A DNA stretch of 64,000 bases, taken from the NCBI GenBank assembly GCA_946807835.1, contig OX327705.1, positions 18,010,501 through 18,074,500 on the forward strand. Reading direction: 5' to 3'. A model generated the notes under the pieces. The model searched no databases and had not been told where the DNA came from. It saw nothing but the letters and a program-made list of their open reading frames with translations. Positions 10,742 through 20,375 of this stretch are shown here, piece by piece. The number at the start of each line of letters is the position of its first letter. The stretch's first letter is position 1. A program made the position numbers and the translations under genes. The DNA is from Ailanthus altissimus. Its lineage: Eukaryota > Streptophyta > Magnoliopsida > Sapindales > Simaroubaceae.

Positions 10742-11960
10742 ATGCTAAAGATAAAAAAGAAATTTTTAACTGAGGTAAGAAAGTTTTATTGGGATGATCT
10801 TTATCTCTTCAAATATTATCGTGACCAAATATTTCGAAGATGCATACTCGACAATGAGGTAAGTAAAGTTATTGAATTTTATCATTTTAAAACATGTGGG
10901 GGACATTTCTCATCAAAGAAAACAACTGCAAAAATCTTGCAGTGTAAATTTTATTGGCCCACTTTATTTAAAAATACACATATAACGTGTGAAAATTGTC
11001 AAAAGTTGGGATTAATTTCAAAACAAAACATAATGCCTTTGAACCCCATTATTGTTATTGAAATCTTTGATTGTTGGGGGATAGATTTTATGGGACCATT
11101 TCCGTTATCATTTGGATTTACCTATATCTTAGTTATAGTAGATTATGTCCCAAAATGGATTGAAACTATTCTATGTCGAATTAATGACCATAAACAGTCA
11201 TGAAATTTTTGAAAGAAAATATTTTAAATTGATTTGGAATTACTCGAGCCATTATAAGTGATAGGGGTAAGCATTTTTGTAATAGACCATTTAAAACATT
11301 AATGAAAAAATATGGTATTACTCATAAAATTGCCACCTCTTATCATTCTCAGACAAGTGGACAAGTTGAATTAGTAAATAGGGAGATAAAACACATTTTA
11401 GAAAAAACTGTAAACCAAAATCGCAAAGATTGGTCTTTAAGACTAAATGATACACTGTGAGCTTATAGAACTACTTTTAAAACTTCATTGGGTATGTCTC
11501 CTTATAGGATAGTTTATGAAAAAATTTATCACTTACCTGTGAAAGTTGAGCATAAAGCCTACTGGGCCATTAAAACTTTCAATGCAAATCTTGATTCTGC
11601 TGGACACATACGTAAATTATAAATAAATGAACTTGAAGAATTGAGAAATGATGCATATGAGAATTCAAAAATTCATAAAGATAAAATCAAAACTTTTCAT
11701 GATAAAAAAATTCAGAGAAAAATATTTGACACTGGTCAGAAGGTTTTACTTTATAATTCTCGACTTCACATATTTTCTGGAAATTAAGATTAAGATAGAG
11801 TGGCCCTTTTATTGTGAAACATGTGTACCCTTATAGAACAATTGACATTGAAAATCCTAGAAATGAGAATATTTTTAAGGTAAATGGGCAAAGACTCAAG
11901 TCGTTTCTAAAAAATCAAGCTTTTTATGAAGAATTTATGTCCCTGTCGGACCCTTATTAC
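10742..11960 (+). pseudogene. Athila integrase remnant
   Basis: The zinc-binding part shows H-X3-H-like and C-X2-C pairs (GGHFSSKKTTAK, then CENCQKLG). The catalytic core has FDCWGIDFMGPFP near 11067 (first Asp), ISDRGKHFC near 11255 (second Asp) and [12 protein letters not shown] near 11365 (Glu), so the D-D-E triad is present but split by stops (TGA near 11202 and 11458). The C-terminal end reads [20 protein letters not shown] near 11680. The downstream part is frameshifted and resembles the fragment found in the 5' LTR. Confidence 0.8.
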
Positions 11961-12297
11961 GAGATCAATTAATCTTTGTTTTACATATTTCTATATATAT
12001 ATATATATTCTATTAACTTTATATATTTTTTTTACTTGCAGGTTAATTTAGTATTTTTGTTAAAGTTTTATTTTGCACCATAGTTAAGTGGCGGATAACG
12101 TATTTCGTGATATTTGATAAGGGCAAATTTGTCATATATTTTCTCATGTTTTTATTATTGATATTCTATGATTTTATGAGAATAGATGGCTATTTATGTG
12201 CATTATTGTTATTTATAGGGACTTGAACGAAATTTAAAGAAAGAACGCACAAGGAGCGAAAACAGGGACTAAAATGCAAAGTTTTCAAATTATGAGT

Positions 12298-12530
12298 CCA
12301 GCGCCCCCGCGCCACAAGGATTTTCGCCCCAGCGCTGAAATAGTGATCGAAATAAGAAAAACGACCTGCTTAAGTCGCGTATAGCGCCCCAGCGCCAGAC
12401 ATTCACCGCGCCAGCGGTGAAGCCGTTTTCATGCAGCGCCCCAGCGCCAAGATCCCACCGCTCCAGCGGTGAAGACTTTTTCACGCGTCGCCCCAGCGAC
12501 AGATGCATAGCGCGCCAGCGGTAGTGCGAG
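12298..12530 (+). repeat. GC-rich CCAGCG repeat cluster in the solo LTR
   Basis: About eight copies of CCAGCG within words such as GCGCCCCAGCGCC and CGCCAGCGGTGAAG, several able to pair with each other. The cluster lies 50-280 bp upstream of the TATA box at 12576. Open frames on the minus strand here only reflect the biased composition. Confidence 0.65.
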
Positions 12531-12575
12531 TCCTAGTCCGACGAGAATTGAGATTTTCAAGCTCATATCAATCCC

Positions 12576-12583
12576 TATATAAA
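12576..12583 (+). promoter_or_regulatory. TATA box of the nested solo LTR
   Basis: TATATAAA in CCCTATATAAAGCCACTCG, a strong plant TATA context, followed by a purine-rich leader. Confidence 0.6.
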
Positions 12584-13639
12584 GCCACTCGTTCCCAGCC
12601 TTCAAGAAGGAATCCAAGACGACCCAAGAGCACCAAGAATACAGAGCACGAGTCTTGGAGAGCAATAGGAGCTTAATTGAAGCAACTTTAGAGAGAGATA
12701 CAAGACGCTCTTTGGCATCAAGAGTTCCTAGGCAGCGCAATTAAGAGCAATTCGACGTCTATATCGGTTTGCGATTAATTGTATCATGTTTTATAATTAT
12801 TTCTACTGCTGTTCTCTTGTAGCCATGAGCTAACTTATTTTCTAGGGTTAATATTTGAACTCAATATGTGTGCTTAATTGCCATATCTTTTTAATATTTA
12901 ATAAACTTAGTCATTTATTATTTAAATTACTTGTGTTTAATGCTTCAATATATCTGGCCAATATATGGTGAATGAGTTGGTAATATTATTGATAAACTCG
13001 GAAGAGGAATCATAATATTTAGACCTAGGTAATTTAATGCATGATTGTAGAGTAACATTCAATGTTGCATATGCAAGTTTCAATTTAGGATAGGAATATA
13101 CCTAATTGGCATGTATGATCAATAAGACCTAATCTTAATGAATCTTAATTTATTACAAGTACCATAGGAATATAGGTATTTGGTAAATTAAGGTATACTT
13201 GCATGACCTTGGAAGAGGCTTGTGAATACATTAGTGTCTTGATCAATAATAAAGACTAAGTGAGTTAAATATTAGAGGATTAATCATTAGAAACATATTG
13301 AGGGATAATATTAATCCTAGGTTTTCTCTACATTGCTATCACCTAATTTTCATTGCATTGTGTTTTGCTTTTATATTTCTAACATTCATTCTTAGATTTT
13401 TATTTTTCTGAATAATTATTAGGAAGATATAATTTTAGTAATTGGTTAAAAAGAAAGAATTATCCCTGTGGGTTCGACATCCGACTTATTTAGTCTCTTT
13501 ATTACTTGCATACGATAGTGTATACTTGCACTTAATTTATGATATAGAATTATCGCATCAAGTTTTTAAGTCGATTTTGTCAGTTTCTCATAATTACTGA
13601 TATCTTATCTTCTTCCCCCTATTCTAAAAAAAAAATGGA

Positions 13640-14240
13640 TGACATTCTAAAAATTTGAAAAAACGTTTTTCATCATTGCCTCAAAATTCTTTGAAGAAAA
13701 TTTATCAAGCAAGATGTGAAATATTAAGGTTATTAATGATTATGAATATACCTATTGATTTACATTGGTTAATTGAAGCCAAGGTTCGATTGACAGGTGA
13801 ATTTTTAGACTCATTAATTTTCTACATGCCTGGCTTAGGTAAAAGCTCTTTTGCAAAAAAATGAAGAGCAAAACGATAAAACGTTTGTTACAAGTATGCA
13901 TGTATGACTTGCAACACATGTTGCCGCACTTTAGGAATGATGTCTGTAAATCTCGAAGATAAAATTAAGTTCAATAAGGATTCCTGAGTAAGGAGTCTTT
14001 AGATGATATCTTATCGACTCTTGAGACGCATTCTAGTGGATATGTGCATATTGCAATTTGTGAATTATGGGACATATTCCTAAAAGAACATGAGTGGTAC
14101 AGTCTCGGGAATCTGACTTTAAAAGACCCTGTTTGCCAATTTATAAAAAAATTGGATGAGAAGCCTATTCCCGTCCCATAGAGGGCATTTAAGCCGTTAC
14201 TAGACGTAAAACCAGAGGAAGATGTGAGCCACAATCACAA
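13640..14240 (+). pseudogene. Unrecognised coding remnant between pol and the LOG-like copy
   Basis: Two protein-like stretches are readable on the plus strand. One at 13655-13864 includes IYQARCEILRLLMIMNIPID. Another, from about 13985 to 14230, is interrupted by TAG at 14178 and includes SLDDILSTLETHSSGYVHIA and WYSLGNLTLKDPVCQFIKKL. They look like once-real protein sequence. They sit where Athila elements may carry an env-like frame, but no membrane segment is seen and neither is recognised. They may be part of the element or of captured host DNA. Confidence 0.4.
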
Positions 14241-14444
14241 CTACTTGTATATATTTACTATAGCTGTTATTTTTAAATATTTCATCTCAAACTCAAACGT
14301 CTTTTCAATAACCAACCACCTATAGTTCTTTTTAAAAAAATTTCATTTTAAGCTGACAAATTGAAAATTGATAAAAAAGTGTTAAAAATTTTGTATTTCA
14401 AGCCAACAGCCCATGTGTCTTAACTTTGCAATACTTTTTGGCTC

Positions 14445-14452
14445 TATAAATA
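14445..14452 (+). promoter_or_regulatory. TATA box upstream of the LOG-like copy
   Basis: TATAAATA in GGCTCTATAAATACATTAC, 66 bp before the ATG at 14518. If it is the original promoter of the gene, the copied segment extends beyond a processed mRNA. A strong donor-like AAGGTGAGT also lies at 14503-14511, just before the start codon. Confidence 0.4.
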
Positions 14453-14517
14453 CATTACATTGTTTCTGCATCTTTGTACAAACTCAAAATCATTTGAGAA
14501 AGAAGGTGAGTGTAATC

Positions 14518-15172
14518 ATGGAAGGATCATCAACTCGTAAATTCATAAATTTTTTTATCTTTTGTGGATCCAGCCCTGGAAAAACTAGTAAGTTTGTAGA
14601 AGTAGCAGAAACCCTTGGTAAGGTGTTAGCTGAGCGAAATATTCATTTAATATATGCGGGAGGTAGTCTTGGATTAATGGGACGTGTGGCAACCGCTACA
14701 CAAAATAAAGACAGTCAAGTTTTGGGTATCATACCGAAAGCTCTAGCTGTTGGAGACATTGTAGAAAAAATAATTGGGAATGAGTTACAGGTATTATCAA
14801 TGCACGAATGAATGTCTTTTATGCTTCGTAATGCTGATGCCTTCATAGATCTACTTGGAGGTTTCGGAACATTGGAGGAAATTTTTCAAATTGTCTAATG
14901 GGCACAATTGCAAATCCATAAAAAAATCCATTGGTTTGTTAAATGTTGATGGTTTTTATAACGAGTTGTTATCTTTTCTTGACTATACGGTGGAAAAATA
15001 ATTCGTCTCATCTGCAGCACGACAAATCCTCATTTTGGCTTTAACTGTTGATCGGTTACTCGATGAACTACAAGCTTTTACACCTCTATATAATCCAATA
15101 ATAAGTCAGATAGATTGGTATACTAATAACTGTGAAAAGAAACGCAAGATAGATTTGACACTCCGTTTGTAG
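14518..15172 (+). pseudogene. LOG-like cytokinin riboside 5'-monophosphate phosphoribohydrolase, intronless broken copy
   Basis: LOG enzymes release active cytokinin from its riboside monophosphate in the cytosol. The copy is nearly full length (about 210 codons). It shows FCGSSPG (residues 16-21), AGGSLGLMG (47-55), GIIPKAL, and LGGFGTLEE at about 14853, where the family has PGGxGTxxE; the catalytic Glu is kept but the leading Pro is Leu. It ends in a basic stretch and DLTLRL. Three nonsense codons (TGA 14809, TAA in IV-stop-WAQ near 14896, TAA near 14998) and a one-base gain in an A run (14920-14926) break it. Plant LOG genes have several introns and none is seen here, so it looks like a retrocopy. 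It lies inside the Athila element between integrase and the polypurine tract. Confidence 0.8.
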
Positions 15173-16523
15173 CCTATCTACTTCTATGTATTTTTAAGCA
15201 TTTTGTGTGGCTTGATTTATTTTGTTGCAAGTTTAATTTTCAATAAAAGATGTTTCAGGTGATATCTTTTATACTTTACTCTTTCTATATTTTGACATTG
15301 AGGACAATGTCTCAATTTGATTGGGGGGAGGATAGTTGATATATAATGTTAGTGTTAATTATTTTATTTTATTGTTGTTATCACTTTGTTCTGTAAAAAA
15401 AAAAAGAATTCATTATGAATGGCGTGAGTAAAAGGTTTATTTATGTATTCTTGAGACGCATTCTAGTTCTAGAATGGCAGAGTAAAGAGTACATTACTGA
15501 ACTTTTGAAACACATTTTAATTAGTTTATTTTTAATGTATTTTATGTTTGTTGCTTAAATTTTTAGTAACTCTTGCGTAAATAATTTGTTTTGCTATCGA
15601 TGTATGATTTTAAAATTGTTTAGTTTAAATCACTTTTTCTATCTAGGTTACTAATGAATAATTTCTGAAATTATTTCTTGAGAATAATACTAAGCCTTGT
15701 GGTAAGATGGATGATTCAATATATATAGCCAAGAGAATTTTCATGTTTAAGAATACATATTATTTTCTAAACTCACATATCTTTTGTGAGTGAGTGGAGA
15801 TGTTTGAGATAACAGTTTACGAACTTTCATTAATCTTTTGAAATGATTAATTTTTATTTGGAATGACATTATTTGGGATGAGGAATGATTTGGTTGCTTA
15901 GCTGAAGGATGAAAAAAAAAAGGAAAAGTATTATGGTGATAAATTTCTTTTATTTTGTAATGATCTCTTATGTCTTTAAAAAAAAAAGAGTAAAAAAAAG
16001 AAGAAAAAAGAAGTCAATTCAGTTCAATAAAGTCTTCATTTAATTTTAGAAGACTAAAGTCATTAGGAAGCAATTTTATCACCATACTCTATATTCGTAA
16101 GATTCGTATAAAATAATTAAAGTTTGAAGCTAGCAAGTGGCAATAATAGTTTGACTCTAAATAATTGAATTTTCTATCTTTGGATCAATGTTAGTTTGTT
16201 CGTCTGTCCCTAAATGTAACTTTTTCTTGAGCGATTATCTATTTTTCAACTCCATAAGTGAAATCCTAAGCCATTAAACAAGTTATTCACCTGTGAGGAT
16301 ATAGAGTTAAGGTTTTTACTTGATTTTTTTTTTTCAAGGCTATATATGTTGTAGTTTGTGGTAAGAAGGCTTTGGCTTAATTCATACACACACAAAATTT
16401 TAGAATTTATAATTGAAATAACCTTTATAACGATTGTGATCTTGAACTGACGTTTTATTTGAAATACTTAGGTAGTGTTCAAATTTTATTTATGCTCGAA
16501 TTGCTAGGGACTAGCAATACGCT
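15173..16523 (+). other. Athila 3' untranslated region
   Basis: No coding region was seen. TTGAGGACAATGTCTC at 15297 followed by a G-rich tract TTGGGGGGAGG at 15321-15331 is typical of the region after the last gene in Athila/Tat elements. The remainder is AT-rich with A-run and T-run segments. Confidence 0.6.
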
Positions 16524-16535
16524 AGTTGGAGGGTG
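16524..16535 (+). other. Polypurine tract before the 3' LTR
   Basis: AGTTGGAGGGTG directly precedes the TGATGAAC start of the 3' LTR, in the position of the plus-strand primer. Confidence 0.55.
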
Positions 16536-17964
16536 TGATGAACACTTGAAATTACATATTTAATAAGAGTTTTACATCATTGTTTTGTATTACTAGTGTA
16601 TTTAATTTTCTTAACTCAAGTATGTTTACAATATTGTACTTAATTATCTTTTAACTGTTTTGTGATAGGTTCGGTAAAATGGGCTTAACTTTCTACTTAA
16701 AATCTAATTGAAGTGATTCTTGATCCTGTGAAGAGCTGACTTAATGGGCTAATATATTGTATTTCACAAAGCATTTGAAATTCTAGTTTTTAGAGGGTGA
16801 AAATGTCATAGATTAGAACTGATCTGCAGTACATGCCCAATTTGAACAGTCATCAGTATTTGGCCCATAACTATAGCAATACGTATTTAATACATATAAG
16901 ACAACTCCATTTGAAAAGCTAAGAGACTTATTTACAACTTTGATGTTTTGAGTGACAGTTAACTCGGATCACATCAATTCTAAATTAGATAATCAAGTGG
17001 GTGCCTTAGTAATAATCAATGCAAATTATTTTGCCACCATTCTTGACTTTCATCATCCAAGTGGTTCCCTCCTAATTTGTCTCGATTTATCTATATTATT
17101 TTATAAATAGGTGGCTTGTTTATGCCTAAAGCATATAATTAGAAAGTTAGAATTTAGTTCAAAATACTTGTCCTTTGTATCCATATCTTTGTAATATTAT
17201 TTCTCTTGTTTACTATTAAGTTATGTTATTTCTTCTTCTATTTTTTTCTTTTTCTTTAATTTTATTATGTCCAAATAATTTTATTTATGTTAAGGTGAAA
17301 GGGTGAAACTCTTAGCAAGGTAATAAGATATGTTTAACACTTATTCATGAATTTAATACTTCATTATTAATTTATTCAAATTTATATATGATATATTTAT
17401 TTTGTTTGTAGAGTTAATACCTTTTTTTCTAAAGTGGTGATTTTTGATTTATTATTGACAAATTTTATACTTGGCACAATAAATTCTTGAAACTATTTAT
17501 AAGATTTAGTGTATATAATCTTTCTTGTAAAGTGGGAGTCTTGATTTATTGTAGACAAATATGAAGATTGACATAATAAATACTTGAACTCATTTATAAG
17601 ATTTGGTCTATAATAATTGAAAAAAATAAATACTAATCAATATATAAATGATGATGAACTTTAATTATTATATTTTCCGGTTGGAATCTCTTTTGTGTGA
17701 GGATTCCAATTAAGTTATAAAAAGAGTTAAATATATTCTTACTTCTTATGTCAAGAGTGGATCTCCCTAACCTTAGTTTTTATTTGAATTGGTTAATTGA
17801 ATTAATATTTACAAACATCTTATACTGCATTAATTGTCTTAAAAGTGTTTATAATTTATAATTTTAATTTTACTTCCCTGTGGATCAACTCCGTTCTCAT
17901 CGGGTTATTTATTATTTCGACAATCCTGTACTTGAGAATAAACTCCTATATTCTGGACATGTCA
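16536..17964 (+). repeat. 3' LTR of the Athila element
   Basis: Begins TGATGAAC and ends GGACATGTCA. It matches the 5' LTR at both ends, as described there, with a TATA box at 17102-17109. Its middle part (17218-17728) is the original LTR sequence lost from the 5' LTR. That part contains an imperfect tandem duplication of roughly 95-115 bp between about 17415 and 17625 (units sharing TTATAAGATTT and AAAGTGG). Confidence 0.85.
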
Positions 17965-18060
17965 GTAGTGATAAACGAATTGAGAAGAGAGAATATATTG
18001 TTTGGTAACTAAGAAAGTGGAGGAAAATGAAGTGGAAGAAAGTGAATGGTGACGAAGGAG
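17965..18060. other. Right interior remainder of the Mutator-like element
   Basis: Short stretch between the Athila 3' LTR and the right inverted repeat. The block TTGGTAACTAAGAAAGTGG at 18001 repeats the one near 3307 and is part of the tandem units described for the left interior. Confidence 0.5.
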
Positions 18061-18392
18061 TTGAGGACAAAAATTATATTATTTATTGATATAATATAAT
18101 ATATAAATTAAAAAATATATTAAAATTTGGGTTTATTCAAGATTACCATGTGTAATTTTTTTATCAATGGCCAATCATTAATTGACACGTTGACATTACA
18201 AACACAATCAAACAATAAGTAATTATCGCATGAATTTTATTAAGGGCAAAAATGTCATTGTACAACAAAATGAACTTTTTCATCAGATTAAACGGCAACT
18301 GACTAACGGAGAGGGACAAATCTCGATAATTTGAAACAAGATAGATAAAATTAGGTAACGAGCCAAATTTCAGAGACAGAGATCCTTATCCC
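18061..18392 (-). repeat. Right terminal inverted repeat of the Mutator-like element
   Basis: Its reverse complement aligns with 1774-2100. It ends in CTTATCCC directly before the duplicated 9-mer AATTTATAA. Confidence 0.7.
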
Positions 18393-20095
18393 AATTTATA
18401 AATGATGAACAATTGTGCTAAAACAATATTTAAAAACACTTACCTAATGGTTTGATGGGATTATGGATTTATAAAATCTTCAAATCCTCAATTATTCAAG
18501 TGAAAAGCTCACCTTGAAGTGTATTTTTGAACAATTCTAGTCTATAACGATTTGATGGGATTATGGATTTAGAATAATAGCATTGATTTAGAATCTCCAA
18601 CAACATATATTCAAACTCTTTAAATACAAATATTTATTTCTAAAATGAAAATGGTAAATATTTATATACAACTCCTATATAATTGTTGAAAACAATTTTC
18701 ATAAGATATTTATTTTGAACAACTCTTGTCAAAATAAATATTTCTTTCTCCATTTTTTCTATTCATTTTGAGCCATCCATGAAAAAAAAAGAGATTTCCT
18801 ATGTTTTCAACATTTAGAAAGAACAAAAAACAAAATTCTCTCACTTACCTCTCCCTCCTTGGCCGAATATTTCATTTAACTGAATGAATGAATCAATTCA
18901 ATTTTTGTTTTTTCAAATGATGGCTAAACAAAACTAACTGCTCTCTCTACCATCATAATTGTTGACCATCCCACTCAAATAAAATTATCAAGCACTAGAT
19001 TAATGGCTACTTAAATTCATCTTTACCTAACAAAAATAATTATTTTAATAATATTAGGTAATTAAATGGCCAACATCAAGGCCCCTCTTTGTATAAAAAA
19101 TACAATTGTCATAATTAATTTATTATAATTTATCTAATAATATATAATTTAATTATTTAAAATAATTTTGAATAATTTCTTTTACTTTAGGTTTTTTTAC
19201 TGTTAAGGTTAAATAGTAAATTTAAGGTAAAAATAATTCATGGACCAAATTATGCCACTTGTCAACATTCTATTGATTAACAACTCTTATTACCTAATTA
19301 AATGATGTACTTAATAATTAATTCTTGACAAATGCACATCTCAAGAGACTCTAAAATAATTATTTGATTTTGCTGAAATTTACTAGATTAAATTATTCAA
19401 TCCAGTCTGCTACCATAGTGCGCAACGAGTAAATTTCATATTGTGAGACTCTAGGTCCATGCCCATTTATCATATGGAGTTCCTTTATAGTCTGTGAACA
19501 ATGCCCTACATATACGTTACGAATGACAAAGCAGTGCGTTAGACCATGCAAGTTGAAGTTATAACATATTCGTATAATGCCTTCGTCATTTATATCATGG
19601 AAGAGTAGAGATATAGATCATCACCGCCAAATCTCTATTTGTTCAACTAAAACTTATCTCTAGATTTATATTTTCATAAATAATATTCATAAACACTTTT
19701 GTGATATTGTTTATCCCTTCGGAATATTTTTTTTTTAGGTTTATGTTTGTGGCCACAAGACTTTTTGAAATACAATCTTGGAGCATCAGGATATATAAAT
19801 CACTCATATGAGCTGACAGCTCCCATATCTATGTACACTGAACTTCATGAGCATCGGACCATACCCAGCGACACCCAACGGTCAGACTATGAAAGGTTTC
19901 TGACATGTATAAAACCAAAGTATCGTGAATCACTCATAAGCTCACCATGGCACTTAGGTCAAAGGACTATAAATACTATTCAACTCGGAAGACCTTTCAT
20001 TGACGACTTATGAGATGTCTATTGGAGGTCCTCGTGAGTCTGTTCAATACCTAATCCTCATTGAATACTTGTATCTCTATACAAGCTTCCAATAA
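18393..20095 (-). mobile_element. Family-B LTR copy 1, right part (truncated)
   Basis: Continues the LTR fragment 1621-1773 after the Mutator-like insertion and aligns with 53280-55107 of the intact copy in the same orientation. The last roughly 500 bp of the LTR are missing; an inverted segment follows. The plus-strand frame 19747-20013 has counterparts in the other copies. Confidence 0.7.
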
Positions 20096-20375
20096 GCTTC
20101 TACATGAACATATATATGATATATGTGTTCATATGCTATAAATGAATGTATTTTGTTAACATATTTCTATTGTGTGTGATAAAATTTTGAAATTACATAT
20201 ACACTTATATATCACACACTCAATCAAACAAATGGCATCAGAGCATACTAAATTGAGTTTGTGAAATTTCTTGTGGTTAAATATGTTTAACATGGTGATG
20301 TTGTATATTTGAACAACTTGATGATGTTTAAAATTTGAACATGGTGATGTTTGATGTTTAAACATGATGATGAAC
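20096..20375 (+). mobile_element. Inverted family-B fragment: LTR end, primer site and leader
   Basis: Reverse complement of 1480-1695 with high identity. On the plus strand it reads LTR end (CACTCAATCAAACA, to 20230), two spacer bases, the primer site TGGCATCAGAGC at 20233-20244 (one change from the tRNA-iMet type), then leader. It is inverted relative to the LTR pieces on both sides. This suggests a local inversion, or two oppositely oriented insertions. Confidence 0.7.

Larger units (their letters stand above)
12115..13560 (+). mobile_element. Solo LTR nested in the Athila element
   Basis: Begins TGATAAGGGCAAATTTG and ends ATAGAATTATCGCATCA. Comparison with the uninterrupted copy at 5740-5805 shows that the host sequence is cut at GTGATATT and resumes at TTTAAGTCGATTTTGTCA, so this is an insertion. 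The flanking 5-mers ATATT and AGTTT agree only at three positions. It contains a TATA box at 12576 and a GC-rich repeat cluster upstream of it. No internal region follows, so it is a solo LTR, probably of another Athila/Tat family. Confidence 0.75.
4779..17964 (+). mobile_element. Athila/Tat-lineage Ty3 LTR retrotransposon, decayed, with nested insertions
   Basis: Order seen: 5' LTR (4779-6062), tRNA-Asp-type primer site, repetitive leader, gag, protease, reverse transcriptase, RNase H, integrase, inserted solo LTR, LOG-like gene copy, polypurine tract, 3' LTR (16536-17964). The LTRs begin TGATGAAC and end in GTCA. Flanking 5-mers ATAGT (4774-4778) and GTAGT (17965-17969) differ at one base and are read as the target duplication. 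All coding parts carry stops and frameshifts, so the element cannot move on its own. The domain order protease-RT-RNase H-integrase is that of Ty3 elements, and the primer site and protease motif point to the Athila/Tat branch. Confidence 0.85.
1774..18392. mobile_element. Mutator-like DNA transposon, non-autonomous, carrying nested LTR elements
   Basis: The two ends are inverted repeats of more than 300 bp that align throughout with about 70-75 percent identity by eye. The outermost bases read (A/G)GGATAA. The element is flanked by an exact 9-bp duplication AATTTATAA at 1765-1773 and 18393-18401, and the family-B LTR it interrupts resumes exactly at that point. A 9-bp duplication with long inverted termini is characteristic of the Mutator superfamily. 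No transposase was recognised, so the element was probably mobilised in trans. Without the nested LTR elements it would be only about 2 kb long. Confidence 0.8.

Noticed and set aside
12290..12740. Minus-strand open frames in the solo LTR
   Set aside because: They are produced by the CCAGCG-rich repeat composition and lie antisense to the LTR promoter; no protein character.
13655..13864. Complete small gene
   Set aside because: Protein-like, but enclosed in a dead retroelement, without promoter or recognisable family; kept only as part of a remnant.
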